Positions 11,079 to 19,756 of a stretch of DNA of 51,099 bases are shown piece by piece (the first letter of the stretch is position 1; each line of letters begins with the position of its first letter). Below the pieces are notes generated by a model. That model was given only the letters and a program-made list of their open reading frames with translations, was not told where the DNA came from and ran no database searches. Source of the DNA: Gnetum montanum (Eukaryota > Streptophyta > Gnetopsida > Gnetales > Gnetaceae); contig MNCI01003660.1 of NCBI GenBank assembly GCA_015680685.1, positions 1,627,588-1,678,686 on the forward strand, in the 5' to 3' direction. Both the position numbers and the translations under genes were made by a program.

Positions 11079-11695
11079 ACTGCTTGCTACGTTGTGCTAT
11101 GCTTTGTAGCGTAGCATGTTGGTGTAGCATAGCGTCTTGTTACGCGTCTTGTTGCATGTGTTGGAAACCTTTGAAGCGCGCTGATTGTTTATTTCATATT
11201 TGCTACGCTATGCTATGCTACGTAGCGTAGCATAGCATAGCAGCTGGCCTAAGTCAAAAAAAATGTCGCCAATCTACAAACTTTGCCTTTTACACTGCGA
11301 AACTTGCGAACTTATTGATCTCGCCCTTTGAGTTGTCCTCTGTCACTTTCCTAGAATTGCTATGCCACACTGTGCCATGTAGCTCAGCGTAGCGTATCGA
11401 CCAACATGGTTTGCCTTTTACCAAGTTTGCCGCTTTCTGGTGGAAGGAGACATTGTTGGAGGACTTGAAGTCAGGCGAGAGGTCTAACCACCTAGCTTTT
11501 GTTGTGCTGTACTACGCTACGTAGCATAGCATAGCATAGCGTAATACTTTGGTTCTACAAACGTCTTCTGAAGTCTGCTATGCTACATAGCACCACGTAG
11601 CAAATTTCTTGGCTTAGAAAACTTGCTGAAGCACTTCATTCTGCAATCGTTTTTTGAAGCCTGCTATGCTACGCAACGTAGCGTAGCAAACTCCT
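11079..11695. repeat. scattered GCTATGCTACG/CGTAGCATAGC palindromic motifs
   Basis: At least five clusters (near 11079-11135, 11201-11245, 11513-11545, 11576-11605 and 11663-11690) repeat GCTATGCTACGTAGCGTAGC-like words that are largely self-complementary. They lie upstream (minus-strand sense) of the element D TATA box, so they occupy its likely U3/enhancer region. Shorter copies of TGCTATGCTA also occur in the antisense gene's 3' introns and upstream of the ECI gene. Confidence 0.65.
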
Positions 11696-11989
11696 TGACT
11701 TAGAAAACTTATTGAATTTTTTTGCACATTCTGAGCACCGTCAACAATTCCACGCATTGCTCCTAAGTGCACTGTCGGCTGGGTGAAGTACTTAGGTGGG
11801 CAGGCTAGAGAATTCGTTTAGCTTGTTGACACCGAGAGTAGAAAACTTGCCGAACTGGACAATCTGAACATCAGAGCATCCATCTTCTGAAGAATTGCTG
11901 TGACGCTGTGCGAACTGCAAAAACCTACTGAAGCAAGAATGTCTTCGAATTTTAGGGTGTTTCAGCTCTTCCATGGGTTTCTTTCCTTT

Positions 11990-14300
11990 GTCCTGTGGTC
12001 CAAGTTTTGGGATGTGATGATGTTGAAGTAGTGCTTAGAGTTTCTCCTCTTTAGTTCAGGGATCTTGTGTCATCCATTCTGATGCTCCAATGTTTGATGG
12101 AGTCGGCACCTCCCATGGACACGGTAGTTGTGGAAACATTTTGTTTACCTTGACATATCAGGCTACAAACAACCATCGTTCTTCCTTGTAGGCTCTGGAT
12201 CTGTCTCTGTACTCTTGAAAATATGTAAGCCGTCAAGCCAAGCCTATTGTGACATCTTTTTGTCTTTGGTAGCTTGCTTTAACCACCTCCAATTCAGAAT
12301 TTGTGACTTCTAACTTCTATAACATTTTCTTATGTTCTGCCAATTCTGCTTCATACTTGGCATAGGTGGTAGCTACCTACTTCTCGAGCTCTATCCTTGG
12401 GAGCCTTGTTGTCAACATGGCTAGATTGGCATACCATAGATTTGTGAACTCCATGTACTCTGTAAGATCTTGAATCTGCTGATCCCAACTCTTAAGTTCC
12501 ACCTAGTGGGAAAATGCATATGTGTCCAATATGGCTTGCCAATCAGTGTGTGGAGCACTAAAAGTATTGATGTGGGCCTTGGCCATATGGATTTCCTTTT
12601 CAATGGTTTTTTTGTACATTCCCACCTAGTCTCAAAAGTGCTCTTTTAACTTTTTGTGTTACTTGGCCTTGTTCTACCATGCACTTATTTTGATGGTCAT
12701 CTTCTGNGCGAGATCAACCGCCACTACTGCGGGACTACTGACCATTGATGAGCCATCTCATGGCCATCATTGAGATGATCAGTTGGGGAAGTCGTGATGA
12801 TGCAAATCTCTTCTGCGTCATCAATGATATAGTATGGTCCACTATCTCTATAGATCGTGCAAGGGGAAAGGTGTCTATTTAGATAGGAGGAGAGGAGAGT
12901 CATTGGTCACAATAGATTTTAGGGAACGCTACATCCTTTCAGGTGCAATTGGAGACTGGTGAAGGGGCCACAATGGTGATCATGCAGCACCAGGATGCAG
13001 TGGGAGTCGCAAAGGTGATCACGAACCACATCAAAGAATCTTTTAACATCCTTATTATGTCATCGGCAGATTTCATAGGAGCACAGGATGCTCAAACTCT
13101 GGCTGGTCTCTCAATGACTCCTGTGGAGCATGAGGATGTGCTTGATCAATTACTGCAAATAGGATAGGTAATGATGTCCTTGTTTGACATCCCACAGGAT
13201 GTTACGGTAGCACAATCAGATTTCATCTCCACCAAAGGAAAGCTAGTCATGACAGAAATAAGGGCCAAGCATGCAAAAGCAAAAGTTGCAAGACTACAAG
13301 AAAGGCTCGTAACCCTACAAGCAGCATAGTGGGATCCCTCTTAATTCGTTCCCGCAGACCAGTTGAACACCTTTAGGATTGACCAACTCAACAAAAAATA
13401 AAAATGTGGTAGAGGAAAAAGAGAAGGTTGACTGGAATGCCTCNCCATGAGATGGCTCATCAATGGTCAGTAGTCCCGCAGTAGTGGCGGTTGATCTCGC
13501 TAGCTTGTGCTAGGTCCTACTTCTTACTTTTGACTGGGTCCCATGCTTAGAGGTTGGCTGGGCCTTGCAAGTTGAGTTGCAGTGGCCCCCACCATCTATG
13601 CTTGCTCTTGTTCTAGTCCCAGTATCTCACGAGCAATCTTCTTTGCAGCTGGTCACTTTAGCAATTCAGCATATGAAGCATTTTAGGCTTTCTTGAGGAC
13701 ATCATTGGTGTATCCTTGAATACGAGCATGCTTGCACAACTTCCTAATGAGACAAGGGAAGGGCAATGCAAACTTCCCTGTCTTATGTTCTTCAAATCGC
13801 CTTAAGATCTCCATGAAATATAGATGAGGCAGGTTAGCATTAACCTTTCCCATCAATATCGCACATCCTCTTGCCACATATGTTGAAATTCTATTTAACC
13901 CTTTTTTGGGGAAGGTGTGATAAGTTTCAATTTTAAAGTAGATTTTCTCTTCCAACGTTAACTCTCCATAGGTCTTATCTTCTTTACCGTACGCCTTGTC
14001 TAACCAAACCTTTTATGCATCAGCATCATAGCGAGTGGATAGAAAAGTAACCTTTGGCCCTGTATTCAAAATTTTTAACACTTCTGAAATGGCTTGGATG
14101 GAGAAATCAATAGACACCCCACAAATGTTAACTGTGGTTCCTTCTTCTTTATTGTGCCAGAATTGTTACGTTTTTCCTAAGTACCAAGCACCGCTTTCGG
14201 AGAGGATAGGCCATAACGGAGACCCCTTGAGATGGTCCCTAATGGCCTCAGGAGAGAATTCGTGAAAGGTCTAAAGTTCAATTTCATAATCACTTCAGCT
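11990..14300 (-). pseudogene. extra ORF of element A: plant-transposon-protein-like domain plus coiled coil
   Basis: The N-terminal part (about 14170-13683) reads CGVSIDFSIQAISEVL, then a block ending KTGKFALPFPCLIRKLC. That fits the domain often annotated in plant genomes as 'putative plant transposon protein', in which a V-x-G-x-x-I-x-F-S start and an SGxLxFPxLIxxLC end are recurrent. The C-terminal part is a coiled-coil region homologous to the same ORF of element C, ending near 11990 with a small Pro-rich tail. The middle (12708-13443) appears inverted by assembly. In its given orientation it yields a plus-strand ORF at 12943-13167, which after re-orientation rejoins this gene. Stops and frameshifts make it inactive. 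Its role is unknown; it occupies the place of the env-like gene in Athila elements. Confidence 0.62.
12708..13500. repeat. 56-bp perfect inverted repeat bounded by Ns (inverted contig)
   Basis: The arms 12708-12763 and 13445-13500 are perfect reverse complements over 56 bp, and each begins directly after an N (12707 and 13444). Reverse-complementing 12708-13443 makes its end overlap the following contig by exactly those 56 bp. It also restores collinearity with element C (about 37430-37520). The inverted repeat is therefore an assembly product rather than a biological palindrome. Confidence 0.88.
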
Positions 14301-14865
14301 GATGTGGACCTTTCATAGATGGCCTAGACACATTCCGGGGGCAACGTGAGGTGTCGTCCCTGTTCAAGCACTACAATAGCTCCTCCTTCTGCCTGTCTCA
14401 ATTGTACAGTGGCAAGACCTTCTTCTTAATGGATACTGAATGATTGTTCCTCCTACTCTGCATGTTGTTTAGTAGGCATTTATTCTTTACCTCTATTTGG
14501 TTGCTTAAACACACCTTAAGAGGAACCTTCATGTTATCTATGCTTTAGGGCCATTTGCAATCACATGTGGCCAAGCATTAGTAAGGTTGTTACCCAAGTT
14601 AAGTTATACCTTACTTCTTGCCTTAATGAGTTTGTTTTAATTTCATGTGATTTTAAAGTTAAGAGTTTTTATGGAAATGTCCCCAAAATATTTTTATATT
14701 TGGTCCACTTTGCTTAGGTGGTTTCAAAGTTTAATTTCTCGATATAGGTAAGAAGATGTAATTGTTTGTGGCACATATTTATTATTATTTTTATATCTAA
14801 TTACCCTTGATTATGTCCTTTGGGCGATGAAAAATTTCAAAAAATTGGTATGAAAATTCGGCATG

Positions 14866-14884
14866 TACCCCTCCCCCATGACTA
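14866..14884 (-). promoter_or_regulatory. internal polypurine tract, element A
   Basis: The minus strand reads TAGTCATGGGGGAGGGGTA. It resembles the true 3' polypurine tract of the family (TCAGTCATGGGGGTA in element E) but lies inside the element, between gag and the extra ORF. The same position is conserved in elements C and E. It could prime internal plus-strand DNA synthesis. Confidence 0.55.
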
Positions 14885-16560
14885 AGCTAAACACTCTGGG
14901 TTTGAGTAGGTTCAGATGGAATGAAAATCGGAGCACTAGTGAGCGAGTTATGATTAGCGAAGCAAGACATGCGTAATTGCAAGTCGTAGAAGGAAATTTG
15001 AAAAACTTCCCCTGTGTGAATAGTTGCAAATGATGTTGATAGGCATGGGGAGCCCATATATATATATAAAGTGAGGACGCGATATTGCGCACCCGCTAGC
15101 AGGGACCCGATATCGCGTCCTATCGAAAATGGGGCACTTGTAAAATTTACCGAATTTTAATTAAATTTTTAAATCTTTAAATTATTTTTGGAACTCCAAG
15201 GTATAAACTAAGGATGTGTAGGTCAATGTAAAAGGGTCTAGGGAAATACAAACTAGTCCTGAAGGCACAAGGAGTATAATGGTGTAAAATCTATCAATGA
15301 GAATCATGAAGAGTAGGGGAAAAAGGACATGAGTTAGTTTATAAGAACGTTTGAACTTGAAGGATGATAAGGGAAAGAAGAACATTGGTAATGCTTAGAG
15401 GGCATAAGATGATATGCGAAAGATGTGTTACAAGTGCAAATTACAAGGGTTATGCAAGTAGGTCCTCCCCAAAGCAGGTTTCTACCTATAATTCCCTTAT
15501 ATAACCATACCTCAAAATGTCCGTAGGTACTAGAAGGGTTAAATGTAATCCACCTGATGCAAAAAAACATACACATGTAGATACCACCATGATGAGGTAT
15601 AAATTCAATGCTACAAAAGTCACGAGTTCCAATTACATGAACAATGAGATGAGGTGAATTGTAGAAGGGATTGTAGATATTGGGACATGAGGTAAGTGAC
15701 CCTGGGCACAATGAATCTTGAGTGTAGGACATGATTAATGTGTCATTCACCTACCACTCCAAAATCAAGACCAAGTCCATTCCTCTGATTAGTGACATCG
15801 TATTGTTTCATCCCATGATGGACAACCATAAGAGAATCATGATAGCAAGGTGTATGATCACTTGGCGTTTTGTTCAAAAGAGTAGTGATTTGGAATTGTT
15901 TTGTGGCACTTTGATCTTTACTCTTTTCTTTTTCTTTTTGTGTGGCTTCTTTGGCACACTCTTCTTGCTCTTCTCTTTTTTTTTTCTTGAATGCTTAATC
16001 CAGAGAAGCTACCTACCTTTAGGCATGGGTGCATGTATTTCCACTGGGACCCTTGAGAGTAGCATTATTTTTCCTTGATTGAGTGCCTTTTGATTACTCT
16101 TACTCGCATTTTGCATTAGATCTACAAGGATCTTAGTACAACCTAGCTACATCATAACTTCGATAGATGTCACCAAGGAGAATCCACAAGTCCCCTTGAT
16201 GTCACACCCTGGTTATTCCCGCTTATTCCATCATTCTTCACTTTGGGCATAATAACACAAGGTTACTTTAAGTTTTAATGATTAAGAATATCATTGTACC
16301 CAGGGTAGAACCTCTTATTAATAGAATGGGTGAATGAATGTTGTGGGCTCACTATTCAAATAATTAGGCACTTGAGACTTGATAGCATAAAACAACACCT
16401 CAACCAATGGTTCACATGAGTGTTTTATTCCTAGATGAGATTACTCATAAAAAGGTAAAAAGACAAAAAGGCAAAAAGATCAAACAATAAGTTGAAAAGT
16501 GAAAAACTGAAAAACAAAAATTTCAAAATTAAAGAAATGAAAAATATTTATTAATCCTTC
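14885..16560. other. non-coding spacer of element A
   Basis: This stretch is homologous to 38170-39720 of element C, and partly to 25728-26300 of element B. No conserved reading frame exists on either strand. The small ORFs present differ between the copies and are best treated as chance. The segment includes the candidate internal promoter described separately. Confidence 0.6.
15056..15121 (-). promoter_or_regulatory. candidate internal promoter with hairpin, element A
   Basis: On the minus strand, a GATATC-type inverted repeat is followed by CACTTTATATATATATATGG, a TATA-like run, about 750 nt upstream of the extra ORF. The repeat arms are AGGACGCGATAT at 15074-15085 and its complement at 15110-15121. 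The same order (GATATC words, then TATA) occurs in the family's LTR promoter. Element C lacks the hairpin but keeps an AT-rich TATA-like site at 38341-38350. Promoter activity is inference. Confidence 0.4.
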
Positions 16561-16566
16561 TTGTTA

Positions 16567-18504
16567 TTAGAATGGGGAGTATCCCCCATAACTAAATAGT
16601 TGAGCATGGCTAGGATTAATAAATGAAAAATTAGGATCCTTGCATGTTGGAAATGTTGGGACTTGGTCATACTTACCCCATTGGGGTTCACACACTTGAT
16701 TAGAGTTGACATAGTGGGGCAAGTTATAAGATTTGGTTAATTTATAAGGAGTTGACCCACTATGGTACTTTGCGACCGTAAGATGGTATGCAAGGATTAA
16801 CATGTCTTCCCACGTGGCTATATTCATTGGTCCGCATGGTTGTTGGAGTATTGAGTGATGGCCCTAATAAGGTAACATGAGGTGTTGGGTTCGAAGAGGA
16901 AGATGCACCATAGTGTTGGACTTGTGCTGAGTTGGAAGGTGTAGTGGACTCAGAAGTGTGTTGTTGCTTCTTACAATCACGTCTAAAGAAGGGGCGTCTT
17001 CGTGGGTTGTTGTTGTGGTGCAAACCCTTCTGGAACACTTGGTGTCGATGCAGAAGGAGATGAAGAATGAGAATGTTGAAATTGAGGAGAAGTGTAAGGT
17101 ATCTAAGGTGGTGGTTGTGTTGGAGAGGATATGGGTTGATAGGGAGAATGATAATAATGTGGTGAGATAGAGGATGTTGACCTAGTTGGGGAAATATGAA
17201 GTTGGACTTGATAAGCACTTAGATTTGGATGGTATGAAGGGTGTAACCAGTTTGAGTGTGGCCTTTCCCACGACTGGGATTGTTACCACTATGATCGAAC
17301 ACAGTATCTCTGTACGAACCCTGAATGTAACACTCTTCCCAATGCTCCTATAAATGTGACAAGATTGGACATTGGCCCATGGGGTGGTCATGCAGGCAAA
17401 CAGTACATTGATAAGTATAATTGACAGTTAAGTTCTTATTCTCTGCTACCCTTCTTTTTGATTTTCTAAGGGTGTTTTGTCCTGCTTCTTGGTTCATCAT
17501 GATTCTATCTCCAATAATGTTGGCATATTCTCCACATTTTTTATGCATCCATTCCATCATCTTATTGATCTTTGCCTTAATTTTGTTTAATGATTATAAT
17601 GTTGGCAAAGATGATTCTACCTCATTGGGGAGAGTTGATTTCTTCTCTTGATTATCATGGGCCCAGGTTGATTTAAGCTTTTGGGCTTGTTGAGATTTTT
17701 CAACATTCTCCCATCTAGCCATTTCTCCTTCTTCTTTTGCTACCCGTTTAATAAGCTCTTGGATTTTATGGGTTTGTAGCTCATATAGTTGACCTTAGGA
17801 ATACATCCTAGAGTCTCTCTTGTTTCGTTATGGAGTCCATCTATGATATGATACATTAGCCTTTCCTCGGAGAACCCATGGCCTGGGTAGTTATTTAATA
17901 GTGTATAATATATTTCTAAGGCCATGTCCAAGGTTTCATGTTGTGCTTGTTTCCACTCTTGGATTTGTCTCCTCAAGGCTAACACTCTTTCATAGGTTTG
18001 ATATCTTTTGTTGAAGAGTTCTACCATTGTTGGCCAACGTTAGATTGATTTTGGTTTTAAGGACCTATACCATACTTTTGCTTGGCCAATGAGTGTCAAA
18101 GGAAAGAGCTTAAGTTTTTGCCATCCATTATCAGTGTTGTTCCACGCACAGGCATCATAGAAGGCTTGTAGATGTTGTTGTGGGTCTAATTCATAGCCTC
18201 TTGAGAATTTGGGAAAGTTGTTTAAGTCAAGCCTAGGTAGATGACTTTCGTTGCGATACCTACAGGATATTCGAACAACCTCTTGTATTTCTATTAGGCT
18301 TATAGTGGTCGATAGGGGTTCATCGTCACTAGGTATGTTATGCAGTTGTGAGTTGGGATGATATTGTCTTCATTTATGTTTATAGGAAACCCCTACATCA
18401 AATTGGGTACTCCAAACTTCATCTTCATCATCATATAATCTGTTGGTTCTCCAATGAATTGCCTTACTGGTTGTTGCATTATCATAGTCTTGTGAGAGAG
18501 ACAT
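16567..18504 (-). pseudogene. gag, element A (Athila-like)
   Basis: Start ATG is at 18504-18502 (MSLSQDYDNA...), matching the start of element C gag. The core contains LPRLDLNNFPKF, then GWQKLKLFPLTLIGQAKVWY and a region near 18027-17760 with MVELFNKRYQTY and YPGHGFSEERLMYHIIDGL. These correspond to Athila gag blocks (LRLFPFSLKDKARAWL, CPHHGLxxWxxxxxFYxGL). A zinc knuckle at about 17420-17350 reads CTVCLHDHPMGQC, a CX2CX3HX4C form. The C-terminal third is His/Pro/Ser/Thr-rich and ends near 16567. Several frameshifts and TAG stops interrupt it. Confidence 0.82.
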
Positions 18505-18619
18505 GGTTGTAAATTTATGTGTGATTTAATTGAAATTAATTTCTTTCCTAAAAGATGTATCATAAATACTTTGTTACAACGATCTTGTATGATGTAACTA
18601 ATCTAAATAACTAGCACCA

Positions 18620-18637
18620 TCCCCAGCAATGACACTA
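18620..18637 (-). promoter_or_regulatory. primer-binding site (tRNA-Asp type), element A
   Basis: The minus strand reads TAGTGTCATTGCTGGGGA, one base inside the LTR edge. It differs from the complement of the plant tRNA-Asp 3' end (TGGCGCCGTTGCCGGGGA) at five sites, all transitions. The tRNA-Asp primer is characteristic of Athila-type elements. Confidence 0.75.
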
Positions 18638-18638
18638 A

Positions 18639-19156
18639 TGATGAGTGGCGAGGTACCCCTACACTCAACCATACAAATACGAGCATTTCATGCATGATCC
18701 AGTCGAACTCCGCAGACGGGCTAGTTGTGGCATCTAGATAGTTACTCGTTGATCGTAGTTCGTTGTCTTTCCACCTAGACTAGTATTTGCTTTGTCACGT
18801 ATGGTTTAGTTCAAAGTGAGGTGTATGATGTGTTCCTAAACTAATGCTACTCTTGGAAGCAATGGAAAATAATCTTTAATTAAGCTAGGAGGAAAAGGGA
18901 GAGAGAGTTAAGCTAATATGAGGTAGGGAGAGAGAATCTAAGCTAGCCTAAGTGCGGTGAGCATCTATTCCTNTATTTCAGGTCATGTGCATGTCCATGT
19001 CACACTCGAATAAAGGATGTCGTACAATTACAATCATCACACTGCAGGCATGCACTGAGAGAAAGGGTGGAGAGGAAAACTGACAAAAATATCCTACACT
19101 AAACTGACTCTCTAAGACTGACCAAAAAGACTCCCTTCCCATGTGCCTTCATGTGT
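18639..19156 (-). repeat. 5' LTR of element A (incomplete, contains N)
   Basis: It starts at its inner edge with TGATGAGTGGCGAGGTACCC, the conserved end of the family LTR, and matches the LTRs of element C. At the N (18973) about 245 bp present in C (about 42165-42409) are missing. Beyond about 19060 similarity to C fades, and at 19157 the sequence switches to the LTR of element E in the opposite orientation. The outer LTR end is therefore not present. Confidence 0.75.
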
Positions 19157-19611
19157 ATTTAAATGCTTTATTAGTTAATTAAATATCTCTCAACCCTTCT
19201 CTCCTAGTTAAGTGCATTCAGTACGACCGCTTTGAGCATGTGCATTACGCTTGGTAATCCTAGCAACGAATAGCGTTTGGTAATCCCAGAAGGTTGCATC
19301 AGCTCAGGGTGTGAATGACAAGTGGGAACAAATACTGATGCTAGGCATAAGAACTTAGTTAAAGTTAGTTACTTAGTCTCTTCACCTCATTAGCATAGGC
19401 GATAAAACATAAAAGACATAAAAATCACATACCTCAGACTTACTTAACCATACCACTGTGAAAAATACAAGTAAGTTTGGGAAGACAACGAGCAATTAAC
19501 CTTAAGTGTTCCATAAGGCGTGTAGGCACTTAGTCTATGGAGTTCGACCAAATCACGCGTGTAACGCTTGTATTCATATGGTTGAGTGTAGGGGTACCTC
19601 GTCACTCATCA
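19157..19611 (+). repeat. 5' LTR of element E, truncated
   Basis: It aligns with 25261-25726 of the 3' LTR, starting from ATTTAAATGCTTTATTAG, and ends CACTCATCA. The U3 and R parts with the promoter are missing. It abuts the oppositely oriented LTR of element A. Confidence 0.85.
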
Positions 19612-19612
19612 T

Positions 19613-19630
19613 TGGTGCCGTTGTCGGGGA
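19613..19630 (+). promoter_or_regulatory. primer-binding site (tRNA-Asp type), element E
   Basis: TGGTGCCGTTGTCGGGGA lies one base after the LTR end. It has two C-to-T differences from the complement of the plant tRNA-Asp 3' end. This is the best-preserved primer-binding site in the window and defines the family as Athila-like. Confidence 0.88.
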
Positions 19631-19756
19631 CTAAGTTGTTTGTGTGCTAAGTAGAACATAGGAAATCATCCGCATCGTTGGAAAGATTAAACGAACCCTT
19701 AGGATTAATCAGAAGAAAATTAAAACAACGGTTAATAGCACACCGACTAGATAACA

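Larger units (their letters stand above)
1790..11967 (-). mobile_element. element D: Tat-like Ty3/gypsy retroelement, gag-pro only, with antisense gene
   Basis: On the minus strand, read from right to left, there is a promoter region with a TATA box (about 10.87 kb), a leader with a duplicated hairpin block, a gag gene (9825 to 6940) and an aspartic protease (to 6231). Beyond the protease there is no reverse transcriptase, RNase H or integrase. A tandem array follows, and then a multi-exon gene on the opposite strand. An extra antisense ORF between pol and the 3' LTR is a known property of Tat-lineage elements (Retand and Grande types), and the gag knuckle and protease style fit that lineage. 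I could not find a matching pair of LTRs or a convincing primer-binding site, so both borders are approximate. The right border is set where homology to element A starts. Confidence 0.65.
11968..19156 (-). mobile_element. element A: Athila-like retroelement, gag plus extra ORF, no pol
   Basis: In minus-strand order there is a 5' LTR (18639-19156, incomplete), a tRNA-Asp-type primer-binding site, gag, a spacer, an internal polypurine tract and an extra ORF. The left end stops abruptly at about 11968, where homology to element C begins, so the 3' polypurine tract and 3' LTR are missing. It is collinear with element C over most of its length. No protease, RT or integrase could be seen. Gag style and primer-binding site place it with Athila-type Ty3/gypsy elements. 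Confidence 0.75.

Noticed and set aside
12943-13167. Plus-strand 74-codon ORF as a separate gene
   Set aside because: It lies in the inverted contig; once flipped it belongs to the minus-strand extra ORF of element A.
12708-13500. Biological inverted repeat or foldback transposon
   Set aside because: Arms start exactly at Ns, identity is perfect in an otherwise decayed region, and flipping restores collinearity with element C.
14866-14884. Edge of a hidden solo LTR
   Set aside because: No TGATGGG LTR start follows the internal tract in A, C or E, so it is an internal tract and not an LTR border.
15731-16078. 115-codon plus-strand ORF with a hydrophobic Phe/Leu stretch, possible membrane protein
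   Set aside because: The homologous region in element C (38895-39281) has a different ORF without the same length or hydrophobic run; T-rich DNA explains the Phe-rich segment.
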